Assembly: GCF_003473485.1 (NCBI RefSeq)
Contig: NC_053045.1
Location: 54,974,494 to 55,038,493, forward strand
Direction of reading: 5' to 3'
Source of the DNA: Medicago truncatula
Lineage: Eukaryota > Streptophyta > Magnoliopsida > Fabales > Fabaceae
Length of the DNA: 64,000 nucleotides
A program made the translations under genes and the position numbers. How positions within the stretch are numbered: the stretch's first letter is position 1; each line of letters begins with the position of its first letter. Below, in pieces: positions 35,203 through 50,174 of the stretch. The notes under the pieces were generated by a model that worked only from the letters and a program-made list of their open reading frames with translations, was not told where the DNA came from and ran no database searches.

Positions 35203-38191
35203 ATGAATTTTCCAGACGATATTCCAACCTGTAGGATGTCACCACCGCAGTTTGCTTCATCCAACAACGATATCATTGAAGTGAGGCCTCAAATCCCAAT
35301 GCAAAACGATCACTTTGAGCCACATTCCTTCAAGAGGGCAAGAATTGCTGATAACAATCCCCCTCCTAGTGGATTGATGTGCCCTCCTTCAAGGATGATT
35401 CAGCCTCCACCAAACCGAGGAACAAGCAGCATTTTTTTCAAGACCCGAATCTGCACTAAGTTCAGGTTTGGTACTTGTAGAAACGGTGAAAATTGCAACT
35501 ACGCTCACGGGGCTGATGAGATAAGGCAGCCACCGCGGAATTGGCAGGAGCTGGTTGATCCTCGCAACGAGGAACGACATCAGGTGGAGACAAGGCAGCA
35601 ACCACCAAATTGGGATGAAGATCAAAAAATCATTCACAAGATGAAGCTGTGTAAGAAGTATTACATTGGTGAGGAATGTCCTTATGGTGATAAGTGTAGC
35701 TTTCTTCATGAGGATCCTGCTAGGTTTAGGGATGCTTCTTGGAAAACAAGAGAGTGTTCTGCAATAAGCGTTGGAAATATTGGTTCTCCAAAGTCTTTTG
35801 GGTATGGTTCTAACAATTTGGAAGGCATTAGGGCTGTGAACAAGCCAGCAAGGAGTGCTTATTGGAAGACTAAGCTGTGTCAATGGCAGCATACAGGGAG
35901 CTGTCCCTTTGGGGAGACCTGTGACTTTGCTCATGGAGAAGCAGGTAATGTTAACTCATCTGTTTGTTAATTTCCATTCTCCCTATTTTGATTAATGGTT
36001 TTGATTTTAACTTTATCATATAATTCTACTGTTTTTGTGTTCTTCTATGATGATTATGTAGAAGGTTATTTTCTCTGATGTATGATGTACAAATTACTGT
36101 GTTTGAATGTGCCACTTTCGTTGTTGTGTATGATATTTTCATGGTTGGTTTGACATAAACTTGTCCCTCCTATTTGTTGTCCCTAGCCTTGTCTTCGCAG
36201 AAAGTGCCTTCCTATAGTAGTTAATCAAGTTAAACCAAAAATGATTTCACTCTTGTTTATAGGCAAAGCAGGTTCTGAATGGGCATTTGGTATTTTGATC
36301 ATAATCAAGATATTCTTTCAGTTTAGAAGTAATGGAAAACTTGTTTGTACGATCAGTGGTTACTTTATCTTAGTGTTGTCAAATTCATGGCCGATTTTGT
36401 TCCAGCCACGATAGGCTGCAATGGCTATTATATCTGGCTTGTTTCCACCATAGGCTGCAATACCATGTTTATATACCAGATTTTTGGCTAGCTGCTGTAA
36501 TCCACCTTCCACTTATGATAATGCTGCCCCATTGGAGGTATACACAGTGTTGTCAATTGTGGATCACAGAAAATTGTGCTTTGTTCAAATTTCCCTATGC
36601 AACAGTGTTATAGCTGCTATTTCATATTATGTTGTCCTAAAAAGCATATCATTGGACAAAAGCAATTTTTTCAAATTCCTATATGCAATAGCCCCGCTAT
36701 AGTCGCTATTTGACATCACTTACATAATACTTGAATGAAATTCTGCTTTTTCCCATCAACCCCATTGTCAGGAATTTTTATTTGCTAGAGATGACTAGAT
36801 TTTCATAAATTTAAATATTCAATCATCTCCATATTCTAGTGGATGATTACTATTGTATGGTGTCAAAAATTAAAATTATTTTCCACAGCTTTACATTTGT
36901 TGATTGACTGGAACTTTTAGATGTTTGGAATAATTTGTGAAAGATTTCCTTCTTGTAATCAATCACAGCTTTACATTTGTTGATTGACTGGAACTTTAAG
37001 ATGTTATTAGGAATAACTTGTGAAAGATTTCCTTCTTGTGATCGACTATGCAGCATGGTAGTACAAATTGAAATCATACTCTTACTGTACTTGTGGTAAC
37101 GTACCAAGTATGTACCAAAATTACTTTTGAATTATAAACGCTAGATACTCCACTAGGATAGTTTTACGATATGTACACGTGGTACAATAAATAAATAAAA
37201 ATATGTTTGTCGTTTAGTAAATAAAAAAATTTATTTTCTTATTCAGTTTTGATATGTGATCTAGTGAACTAAGAAAGATGTTTCTTTGTATATTTTATGT
37301 TATATGTCATGCTTATTTTTGGTTTCTATCTTCTATACAAGCTTGTCCTTCTATAAATCTGTCATGTTCTATCTTCTCGTACCTGATACTCGTACTTGGT
37401 ACCCTATAACCTTGTCCATGCAACATAGGTGTCCAGTAATTCCCACACCGAAGTGACTGATTTTATCTTTCAATCATATCATACAATTGAAATTTGAGTA
37501 ATTGCTTTTGCTTGCGATTCGGAACAATCAACTATTATATTTTGTTCATCTTTCCAATCCTGTTTCGTCTTTTGGTTTCTGCTAATGGTTGCCTGTAAAT
37601 TTAATGTCCGACTCATGAAAAAATTGGAGGTACATTCCTCATTTGCGAGGTTTTATATTGCAGCAATGTCGCAATCCTTAATTTTACAGTCAAACATTTT
37701 TAATGCAGCTGGAGTTGCGACTTGCGATGACAAAGATGTCAAAAACCTTAACGTCTTAGCCACAGTTGTGGTCGTATACCTTTTTTTTTTAAAATAAAAT
37801 CTTGCTTATTTGTGTGTGATAATTTTATTTTTTTGCATATTTGGAACAACAATTACAATAGATAAGAAAGGTGATTATAACAATTGAAGCTGTTTGGTTT
37901 CCATGTATTTTGTTTTGGATGATTAAGTATTGGTGGTCTTGCAAATCAGAGTTACAAGCTCCTGGTATGGGCATTGAAGCTGAAGCTGCAGTTGCCATAG
38001 TAAACTCAACAAAATCTATCATTCCAACTTCACCAAAAGCCTCAACAGGTATTGCCAATGATTCTACTACTACCTTCACCGCAAGTCTACTCATGACAAA
38101 GGATGAGGAGCAGGATAAGAAGAAGCACTTACTTAGGTTGAAATTAGGCAAGAAGATCAATGGTATTTATGGTGATTGGATTGATGATTGA
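35203..38191 (+). CDS. CCCH zinc-finger protein, tandem copy 4
   Basis: Exons 35203-35944 and 37950-38191 join in phase 1 for 327 residues, the longest copy and probably closest to the ancestral form. ATG follows TTTACAACC. Fingers: residues 84-102 (C-x7-C-x5-C-x3-H), 150-169 (C-x8-C-x5-C-x3-H) and 226-244; the third is C-x7-C-x5-C-x3-H, one residue shorter than in the other copies (LCQWQHTGSC). A basic KRARI patch precedes finger 1. The C-terminal exon contains an Ala/Glu-rich helix, a Ser/Thr-rich stretch, a Lys-rich segment (DKKKHLLRLKLGKK) and the family end motif GDWIDD. RNA binding is the likely role; cellular location and targets are unknown. It stands next to NUDT19, as the relic block at 9404-18755 also does. 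Confidence 0.87.
36375..36715. repeat. MITE-like repeat in the CCCH copy 4 intron
   Basis: Same family as in the other CCCH introns (GTTTCCACCATAGGCTGCAA, TATAGCTGCTATTTCATA). Confidence 0.45.
36884..37047. repeat. Tandem duplication of about 80 bp in the copy 4 intron
   Basis: CACAGCTTTACATTTGTTGA starts at 36884 and again at 36964. Both units continue to GATTTCCTTCTTGT with few differences. The other CCCH introns show no second unit. Confidence 0.85.
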
Positions 38192-38453
38192 CCACTTGTT
38201 TTTCCCAACTTGCCTAGTGCAATGGAGACCTGAAGTGAACTTTGTGCTCTTGGAAACACCCCCTCATCTGTATAAGGATTTTGTGAACATGGTCATTGGT
38301 GATGGTGATGGTGATGGTGATGGATTCATAGAGTTTTATAATTTTGTTTTTTTTTTTACTGTGAATTGTTACAGATTTATGGTAAGAGACAGGTGCATTT
38401 GTCAGTTTATGAACCTTCAGAAACTCTCTTTGGGATTTCAGTTGGGTTAACAT

Positions 38454-39988
38454 TGGTCAAATTTCTGAACCTTAAACCAGACCTTAAATATGTTTAATTA
38501 CTGTTCTTTTATATTCATCTATGAAAATGTGATTATCTTATATGTGTGGTTTATATATTACATCATACGTTGGCTTAATTAGTTTGGATTGCCCATTAAA
38601 TTGCTCAATTGATCGGGTTGTAACTCCCGATCTTCTTTTTTCAGAAATGTGAGCAATTTTGAGGGGGCCTATTGAGCAACAATCTCAACTTAGTATTAGT
38701 TTCTCCTGAAGTAGATCGTTTCCACTACCAATTAAGAGTGCAATTCTGGATTACTTGGTATCCTGAGTTCAGTTCATGCATGTTAGCTAAACAAATTGTG
38801 TTTGTAGATCATTAATAACGTATCGAACAAGACAGGATTACTTGGTGTCCTGAGATTACTGGCTCTTGTAAGTTTACTCTTACAACCAAATCTGAATAGT
38901 ATGAGACTATGAGTTAAGAAACTTCATTTATCAATCAGAAATTTTTAAACCTTGGGATTGTATAATCTTGATGTATAAGATGCACCGGAACCTTCAATGC
39001 ACTTTTCAGGACTTTTCACACAAAGTTGCAATGCTATCACAATTCAAGTCCTTAGAAGAAAAAGTGGAGCTGTAGAATTTTCTCATCAGCATATATAATA
39101 ATCTTTAGAGCCATAATGTTTACTGAAACACCCTTCATGTAGCAGAGTAGAAAAATTGACAAACTCTACAAAAGGATCAGGAGGCTAAAGTCTTGGAAAA
39201 TTTGTTCCACTATTTGGATCGTAAAATCCGGAAAATGTAAAACAATCTTGAAAAGTGCTTTTTGCACATCCGGATTGTACAATTTAGATGTGTAAAAAAT
39301 CCTTAAATATTTTTAATAGTTGTGTTCGGATTGTACAATTTAGACAAATCATGTTTGAATTTTGTAATATAAAAGAGGTAAAATTGAAATTATGGGAATT
39401 TTGAGGATGTAAGGGGGCGAGAGGAGAAATTTTCAATGTTATTTTCAAAGTTGATTCTCAAATTGTGTAGTATTAATCATTTTAAACCTGACATCTCGGA
39501 TTTTGGGATGATTATCTCTATATTATTTTCTATTTTCTTCAGTTTTGTATAAGTTGTGTTAAGTGTCAAAGGAAAAATGTGTGACTCATTCGCATGTATA
39601 GAAAGCAAGAAAGCAATGTCTATAGTTTGCATTGAGTCTTTTATTTTTAACAAAGTGCATTGAATTTCTTTTGTCAAAAAGATCTCATTGGTAATTGTTT
39701 TCATCTAAAAATATTTTATGGTGTTGGTCAAGAACGGCGTACAGTCCAAATAAAGGTGGGTTCAGGCCTAGATAGTTGGATATGAGGTGGTCATTCTAAG
39801 CAAGAACAATATAAGTTGGTTTAGCTAAATCTCTCTCAATTTCAGAATGTCCCTCTGCACTCGAGGTGGTAAGACCACTAGAAATTGTTAAAGCCAATAA
39901 ATATAGATTATTCGACCACAAGAGTCCACTTCCTATTTTCAAGCAAGAAATAACTATCACAACTATAATAAAGCATGATCTGATAGAT
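38454..39988. other. Intergenic, no gene seen
   Basis: Contains repeated short blocks (CGGATTGTACAATTTAGA near 39273 and 39330), suggesting old transposon DNA. No supported coding region. Confidence 0.35.
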
Positions 39989-40708
39989 CCCATGAGTTTA
40001 GATCAGTTGGTATGGATATTGCATATTATATGCAGGGGTTGGGTTTGAACCCCGGACACCCCACTTCTCCGCATTTATAATGTGTGAGCTCTAACCATTA
40101 GGCTACTTAAAGGAAGAAAAAAAAAGCGTGAGCTCTAACTAGGGTTGGGAATAGGCCAGGCTGGCCTACAGAGGCCTACGGCCTGGCCTGTTTTGGCCTG
40201 GCCTGTTTAGTTAAATAGGCCAGGCTTAGGCTTCCAAAAAAGCATGTTAAGTCTAATAGGCCGGCCTATTAATACTTATTTATTAAAAAATATTTTTTAT
40301 ATTAAAATAATTGCATACATTAAAAATATAGACATCTTTTTCTCTATCTATTAGTCCCTAAATAGGCTTTGTTGTTATAGGCTTTTAAGTAGGCTTTAAT
40401 CTAGTTAAAATTTACTTGTAGTTAAATAGGCTTTTAAGTAGGCTTTAAGGCATGTTTAGCTTATTTAGTAGGCCAAATGAACTATTTGATGGCCTTAATA
40501 TAAAGTAGGCCTGTAAGTAGGCTTTCAGGCCAGTCCAGACTTTTAAATAGGTCAGGCCAGGCCAAGAAAAACGGCCTATAATAGGCGACAGGCCAGGCTC
40601 AGGCTTGTAAAAAATTTCGTAGGTCAGGCTCAGGCCTATCAAAGCATGGCCTGGCCTGGTCTATTCCCACCCCTAGCTCTAACCATTAGGCTGACAAAAA
40701 AAAAAAGG
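39989..40708 (+). mobile_element. tRNA-type SINE, interrupted by later insertions
   Basis: Target duplication AAGCATGATCTGATAGAT (39971-39988) and AAGCATGATCTGAGAGAT (40709-40726). The body starts CCCATGAGTTTAGATCAGTT with box A-like TCAGTTGG and box B-like GGTTTGAACCC near 40040, and ends CTGAC plus poly(A). Inside the tail a block TGTGAGCTCTAACCATTAGG is repeated around a TTAAAGG(A)n insertion, and the second copy is split by a hAT MITE. Confidence 0.75.
40140..40675. mobile_element. hAT-type MITE
   Basis: Ends TAGGGTTGGGAATAGGCC and, inversely, TAGGGGTGGGAATAGACC. Flanked by perfect 8-bp GCTCTAAC (40132-40139 and 40676-40683). It is 536 bp and filled with AGGCCTGGCC-type repeats. No coding capacity. 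The 8-bp duplication and TAGGG ends fit hAT. Confidence 0.85.
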
Positions 40709-41019
40709 AAGCATGATCTGAGAGATGGTGTGCGGATATGGCGAGTGAGCCATATAACCTAGAGAAGTGATGCAGGTCGTGTAACGCCATCTATATATAA
40801 CGCAACAATCATATTTCACACAGACACGTTCACGTGGGTTGAGTTGAGTAACAATACGACCTTTTTAGGCCACATTCATAGTAAATAAGATTTTAAGCTA
40901 TTGGCATTTGTATGTAAATACAACAAGTAAAATTCACTTTTGACACACTCGGTCATTTTTTAAGTTTAAAACTTAATCTAGACTAGATAGATATTTGGTC
41001 CATTAATTAATTTGTGTTT

Positions 41020-41310
41020 TATTTTGTTTACTTAACTTCTAAATCGTTCATTTTGATCCCTTAAATATACTTATCATTCAATTTAGTCTACTTGTAATTT
41101 TAACCTCAAATATCTAAAATGCTTCTATCAATCAATTTTGTCTTTTTAAATATGTTTTCACTATTCAATTTGGTCGAGTTCCAAAATCAAGAATATACTA
41201 AATTGAATGACGGAAGCATATTTAAGAGGACCAAAATGAATGATATAGAAGTTATGGGATCAAAATGAATGATTTATAAGTTATAGGACCAAAACGAAAC
41301 ACAAAAATTA
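41020..41310. mobile_element. Inverted-repeat MITE-like element
   Basis: Left half has TTTGTGTTTTATTTTG and TTCATTTTGATCCCTTAAAT; right half has AGGACCAAAATGAATGA and CAAAACGAAACACAAA. The halves form a long imperfect hairpin. Exact ends and target duplication not resolved. Confidence 0.55.
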
Positions 41311-41742
41311 TATATTTTTTAAGAAGTCAAACTGGCTCATCGAAATTGACATCGACAAAGAATCAAACCTAAAATCTTAATAATACCACTAATTCAAGTT
41401 ATAAGTCAACCCCACAAGTTAACCAAGTTTGAGGGGACCAAATTGACTAATTTTTGAACAAATATCTAATTTTGCCTTTATTAAGTTAGTTGAGTTAGGT
41501 TTTTGTCTTCTAATTTTTTTTCACATACTCCTACGATACGGTTGATTTTTATTGGGACCCAAAAATGGGACACGTGTCACTACCAGAGAGGCAGTGACCA
41601 ACAAACTTTTTGGTCTCTTCATCCTTCCTTCCCACCTTGCTGAAAAATCAAAACAAAGCAGCTCATCTGCACCTTTCTTCCTTTACAATCCGTTTTCCAA
41701 AAACCTTTCTTCTTCTGCAAGCTTCCTCAACCAGTAACCACC

Positions 41743-44814
<3,072 letters not shown>

Positions 44815-45479
44815 ATACACTGTAAATGATGCATTTCAAAACAACTTATTGAGTCCACATGCACCAAAATAAAACCTATTGATTCTTAAGGGTGGCTGAA
44901 CTTCATTTTCCAAGGCCGCGTTGGGAATAAAGTTATCTTATTAGTGTCATGTATTATTTTTCTGTTGATGTAAAGTTCTCTTCTCGACATTGTTTTGAAG
45001 ATTACACTCCTGATTTCGAGAGCTCGACTTTTTGATTTAACACTATTTTTTTCATGTACATCTTCTATATTGTCAATGAACTTACTAATATATTATATGA
45101 GATACTGATATCTGTTATGGTTACATTTTGTTGCTGTGTCAACCATGTAACTGATTAATCTTATTCTCATCTTAGCAGCATATTTTTAGGGTAGTAATTC
45201 ACTCTTATACTACCTATCTTATCGGGAAAATTGTAGGTCATGCAATTTACTTGCTTGTTCAGTGGGATATAACGTTTATGTAAAAATGGACGCATCTTCT
45301 GTTGTGGAAGAAAGTTGATAGTTGCTCATTACATTCTCAAGTCTCTAACATTTTCCAGCTTTATCATTATTAGCAAATGATGTAGTATTTCAAAGTTTGT
45401 GTCATCCTGCTATATCTAAGAAACACTGAAAATAGCACATCCCTCCATCCATCTGAGAATAATTATTATATGCAGAACC
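44815..45479. other. 3' flank of NUDT19, no other gene
   Basis: 3' UTR and AT-rich intergenic DNA; nothing further recognised. Confidence 0.35.
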
Positions 45480-46440
45480 TAATACGAAAATGACTTGAGA
45501 GCCATTCGATGTCCTTCCTCAGCGTCGTCCTTGTTAAAAAATTTCCCCAACCTTATAAAACCGGCTAAGAACTACCCCCACTTATAAACACATATTCAGA
45601 CCTTATGTCATGAGGGCGGTATGTTAAGAGACCTTATGGTTTCGAGATATTCCCAAATAACCTTCAACTGATTGAAGTACCTGTTTACATTTTTCTCACC
45701 TTGGGGAAAAGAATGTAATTCTTGTAAAATAGCTGACATCAAGTTCGAAAAATAATCTTTCAGATTATGCCAAAGATCATAGGCACTTTCAGCGTGCACA
45801 GTGCTCTGCGATTTTTCAGTGCAACGGTTCCAAATATCCACAAAATGAGAATTCCATTACACCTTTTCCAAGCATCAAAAAGTTAAGAGAGGGTCATCTT
45901 CTAATGAATTTCAACTTCTTGGTAAGGATTGTGTGTTTCATTAATCTGCTTCAGGATTCATAATTGTTACCACTCATAGGAGTGAATAAGACATCGCTTT
46001 TGGTGGCCAGTTTGTCAATTTAAATAATACTTTTTTTTTTGACAAAATTTTAAATAATTCTTATTACTTCATTGAATGAATGGAAAAGTGAATATACATA
46101 TACAAGAGTGAAGAGGTGGATAACCACCCTAACTACCTAACAGAAAAACACAGAAGTAAAATAATACTAACTGATAGGCTAAACAACTAACTTAACTCTC
46201 ATTAGAGTAACAACAGATAAGTAAAAACTAAACATGACTAGGTAACAAATAAAATCAATCCTTAAATCTGCAACACTTTCATATAGAATAACCATAGACA
46301 GGCTACACCATAAAGCCAGCTGCAGAGGATCCGAATTTGAGGATGGATAGATGATGGAGGGAAAGAGAGGAATTGAGAGATATATGTATTGGAAAGTATT
46401 TGAGTCCATTCACATGGAGCTGCTTTTTTTTACATGAGTG
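45480..46440 (-). mobile_element. Copia-type retrotransposon fossil (gag piece and LTR-like DNA)
   Basis: The minus-strand stretch 45608-45841 resembles Ty1/Copia gag (words such as AYDLWHNLKDYFS and YFNQLKVIWEYL). LTR-like DNA lies at about 46040-46440, on the 5' side for that strand. The element is fragmentary and broken, with no pol or second LTR seen. Confidence 0.5.
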
Positions 46441-46488
46441 CTCCAATTATAATGCCAAGATTTTGGAGAGAAATAGAAAAAATGAAAA

Positions 46489-47499
46489 CTAAAATCTCCC
46501 AGGTACCTTTGCTGTTGTTTCTGCCCAATTTATAATTGACCTAGCCAAAGCATCCATAGGATCTATACATTTCTTAAGAAGAGGATCATTGTGAGGGAGA
46601 ATCCCTAGCAAATCATCAGATGCCAGAATCACCACATTCACTCCCCTTACCAAAAGAACATGGATTGCAATTCTCAGCAAATTCCTTGCACCTTCTATGT
46701 CTTTTCTCTGCAAAGCATCCACAGCAGGAACTAGTATATGTTCCTCAGTCGCTTTGTCTAGCAACACTACTTCAAAACCCTGACTTTGAAGCTTTTCCTT
46801 GTAATAACAAACTACAAAGGATGAATCTGTAGTGAGCAGTCCAATCCGCACGGTACTTGTAGCATGAATTGGCTTCATCTTAGCATTCTTGAGTTCCATG
46901 GCAACACAGTCACCAACATGAAGAAAAGGTAGAGAACTATCCTTCGAAATCTCTTTGTGCCAAGCATGTGACAGATGACAAGGCAAGGCCAGACCGCGAG
47001 CTCCAGATTGCTGAAGAACGTTTATCTTGTGCCGCAAATTCTGAATCATCAGCTCCTGATTCAATTCGATGTGATCTATTCTGGTTCTCGTAGAAGGAAA
47101 AGAACCACGTAATGAAAGCGCCTTGCTTAACACAGGATCACTGCAGACAACAAAAGGTGGACATTCTTTACCGTTTCTTGAACTCCAACAAGCTAGCTTT
47201 TCCAAGAAAACAAGAGTTGATAGAACTGATACTCCTCCTATAACACCAATAGTATTTTGTTGGCTTAGTTTGATGCATGATGCGGAAGATATGTGACCTC
47301 TCATCAGGGAAGTACCATTGCCTGGTTCCTCGTAGTTTCCACTCTCATCAGTAAGAAAAACTGAAGATATACTTGAATTTGATGATCTTGTTCTGTATTG
47401 AGTCTGAGTTCTGTTTCTAAAGGCAACACCAAACAGAAATTGAGGATGATTCAGCGTCTGTATGGACATCAACATGCCTCTTTCTAGCATCTCTAGCAA
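46489..47499 (-). CDS. Asp/Glu racemase family protein
   Basis: A single uninterrupted frame of 336 codons on the minus strand; the true start may be an internal Met such as M11 (MSIQTLNH), giving a transit-like N-terminus. Recognisable family parts are the first domain start NTIGVIGGVS (residues 82-91), the first catalytic Cys loop GLALPCHLSHAW (C174), the second domain start VRIGLLTTDSS, and the C-terminal block NVVILASDDLLG plus DPMDALARSIINWA. The usual second catalytic Cys (…GCTE…) is replaced by Ala293, so classical two-base racemisation is doubtful. It resembles the plant family that includes, as I recall, At1g15410. A Ser-rich upstream frame (MSASVLLSSRFIGSISLKP, minus strand near 47722) could be an alternative first exon. 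No relic of this gene is in the decayed block, so its position here is probably independent. Confidence 0.85.
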   Translation of the reverse strand: MLEMLERGMLMSIQTLNHPQFLFGVAFRNRTQTQYRTRSSNSSISSVFLTDESGNYEEPGNGTSLMRGHISSASCIKLSQQNTIGVIGGVSVLSTLVFLEKLACWSSRNGKECPPFVVCSDPVLSKALSLRGSFPSTRTRIDHIELNQELMIQNLRHKINVLQQSGARGLALPCHLSHAWHKEISKDSSLPFLHVGDCVAMELKNAKMKPIHATSTVRIGLLTTDSSFVVCYYKEKLQSQGFEVVLLDKATEEHILVPAVDALQRKDIEGARNLLRIAIHVLLVRGVNVVILASDDLLGILPHNDPLLKKCIDPMDALARSIINWAETTAKVPGRF

Positions 47500-47884
47500 T
47501 CAGGTGTATATAAGATTCTTTTTCATGAATGATTCTTGAAAATCTATATATATTCTTTTTTTCCAGCAACCTAGTAATCCCCACCAGTGGAAAGTTAACA
47601 GGTGCACATGAAAGTTTTGTTGTTGGTTCACTAAAATCCAGAACTGTTGATGGGGATTTGATGGGTTTGAGTGATATGCTTCCAATGAACCGTGAAGAAA
47701 GTAGTACACTAGCTGACATCAGTTTCTGTGCCAGATTCCCCACAACAGGATCTCTGACTAAAGAGCAATAAAAGTTCAAATAACCCCAAAGGATGCTAGA
47801 TAGCAACAAACAAAACTGTGATACTAACCTATGAAACACTTGCACAGACACAACATTGACAATGACACAGACGCTGCTAATCAT
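47500..47884 (-). other. Possible 5' exon or leader of the racemase gene
   Basis: On the minus strand an open frame includes MSASVLLSSRFIGSISLKP and then a Ser/Thr/Pro-rich stretch, typical of organelle transit peptides. A donor-like AG/GTTGCT and an acceptor near 47510 would leave an intron of only about 60 bp and do not give a clean join to the main frame. I therefore do not include it in the CDS. Confidence 0.3.
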
Positions 47885-47988
47885 TTTTTTAAAAATGGAA
47901 GAAATTGTATCGTGTTAGCATCGGATACCGACACATATTGTGTGTCATATGTCGGACATGTCTTCAATCTAATGTGTCATGCTTCATG

Positions 47989-47991
<3 letters not shown>

Positions 47992-48032
<41 letters not shown>
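47992..48032. repeat. (AT)n microsatellite
   Basis: About 20 AT units following ATGATAAAT; likely polymorphic. Confidence 0.9.
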
Positions 48033-48041
<9 letters not shown>

Positions 48042-48558
48042 TTTTACAATAATGTGGCACCTAAGATGCAGAAAGGTATATAAGTAGCAAAGTGGTCCTC
48101 CAATACTGTCAAGACCTTACATAATTGTCATCTATGTTCTTTGGAGGGTTCCTGTCTAGCCTCATTAAGTTTACTGTGTATTAGTTATTAATTATTTGCT
48201 AAAAGTTATTTATTAATTATCTCTAAGGGTCAAGGAATTACCAATGTATATCTCTCAGAAGATGGTGAATGTGATATTATGGTCCATTGGTCCGTCCATA
48301 AAATTATTGTTAACTTTATTATTACCTTCGGCTACTTGTGATATGTGATGTCACTGTGGTTTGTTTGTTTGTCTCACTGAATTATTAGATACCATTTTGT
48401 TTCTTTCCTTAGTTTTCTGTTTCATGTGCACTAGCCTATGAAATAACCTTTGTTTGTAAAAAATTAAAGAATGGAAGGATTGTTTGTCTTGTGCTCAGTG
48501 GTTGTCCCCACTTGGCATTACTATATATATTTGTTAACTATCATCACTGATAAATCAG

Positions 48559-48724
48559 AAATGATATTTTTACAATCACTTTCTCACAACTTTTTGACAA
48601 CTTTCTCTCTCATACTCACATTATTCTCTTACTCTCCCTCTTCATTTTTCTTTCTCAATTGTTTTTGACCAATGAAAAGAGAGAAAAAATAAGTTGTCTC
48701 ATATGGTTGTTCAAATAGCATTAT
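48559..48724. mobile_element. Small MITE family, copy 1
   Basis: Left end AATGATATTTTTACAA and inverted right end ATAATGCTATTTGAACAACC, with a CT-rich core. Related to 49373-49525 (opposite orientation) and 55201-55342. Confidence 0.6.
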
Positions 48725-48812
48725 AAATATATGTGTTTCACTCCAAAAAAAAAAAAAAAAAAGTATGTGTGATTGAATAATAAACTAAATTGGTTCATTT
48801 AAGATTTAAAAA

Positions 48813-48856
48813 AAATTAAATTATAGTTTTTTTTTTTGACAAATTAAATTATAGTT
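48813..48856. mobile_element. Tail-only micro-retroposon with perfect 16-bp duplication
   Basis: AAATTAAATTATAGTT at 48813-48828 and 48841-48856 flanks nine T plus GAC (12 bp). Confidence 0.65.
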
Positions 48857-49372
48857 ATAATAGTGATTTGTGAATCTTATTATATTGTTAGTGCTTCCAA
48901 CGTACTTTACAATTGCAAATTGTTTTATTTGGAATGAGTAATTTTAAATTTTACAGTAAAAATGCTTCAACAAAAAAAGAAAAAAGTGATGTTAGGAAGT
49001 TACACTTGAAGTCCTTTAAATTCATTTTGTGTCTCAGTTTAAGCTTAACCTTCAAATTATTGAGAGAAGTCACTTAAGCCAACCCACATGACTTTAAGGT
49101 TGGGAATTTGATTATTGTTTTGAATGATTCAATTCAATAATGTCTACTGCATGAAGCTTCTAGTTATAGGGTGAAGGAAAGGAACTATCCATCATGAGAA
49201 GGATGTGTACTAGGATTGTCTGGAATGAATTGACATCCAAATAAGTCATCGTGTCTATAATACACTGGGCACTGGAAATGTGTCATCATCTACCTGCAGA
49301 CCATTGGATACACTCGGAATAATATAATTAGACACCCTCTCGAACAATATCTTGGATGAGTAGTGATATATG

Positions 49373-49525
49373 TACGATCATTTGGGACAACTTTCATTTT
49401 CTCTCTTCTTATTGGTCCAAAACAATGGAGAGAGAAAAAGGAAAAGAGAGAATAAGAATATAATGTGAGTATGAGAGAGAAAGTTGTTAAAAAATTGTAA
49501 TAAAGTGGTTGTACAAATATCATTT
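49373..49525. mobile_element. Small MITE family, copy 2 (inverted)
   Basis: Contains the reverse of the copy 1 core (GAGTATGAGAGAGAAAGTTG) and ends GTTGTACAAATATCATTTCT. Confidence 0.6.
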
Positions 49526-50170
49526 CTCATCTTGGATTGGATCATTGGATACACTCAATAATACAATCCCACCCATCAATCAATCTTGTGTCATAACTCA
49601 ATTTGATGAAACTAGCACACAAAAGACCTCAACTTGATAAAAAGAACTTACTATTAAAAAAAAACAGTTTCAGGTTGATTAAATATTACTCATAGTTAAT
49701 GTTCGAATCTCAAAGATGTCTGACAAATTTAGTTATTAATCATATAAGTTTTTTTCTTTTAAGAAATTAAATTATCCCACCTATATTAGCATTGGTGGAC
49801 ATAGAAGCAGGCATAATTGACTAAAAGAAAATGAAACAAGACAAAACAACACTGAAATTAAACTCCCTAAAAAAAACACTTAAATTAAGGAAAAAAGAAA
49901 AGATTTCATACTTTGAAATTTGAATGACAGCATGCTCCAAATCAGCGTCATACTTGTTTAACAATCAGCTTCAATATTTCTTAAACAATATTAAAAATTG
50001 AGATACTAATTTTTTTTCTAATTTAATGGAGATATATATTGACTCCAAGAGTAAGTGTAATTAAAGTTACTCCTACAATTAACTATTGATCTTGTTATTA
50101 ATTAGTAGTTACGATTAATTACTAATTATTTACTCGTCGATATTTCTCTACACTATCTTGAAACCCATCA
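49526..50170. other. Intergenic, no gene seen
   Basis: AT-rich. A block near 49672-49720 with TTCGAATCTC is weakly SINE-like but has no supported ends. Confidence 0.3.
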
Positions 50171-50174
50171 CCAA

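Noticed and set aside
40040-40060. Calling a tRNA gene at the box B-like site
   Set aside because: No cloverleaf; target duplication and poly(A) tail show a SINE.
47992-48032. Replication origin or matrix attachment at the AT run
   Set aside because: A plain (AT)n microsatellite with no further signal.
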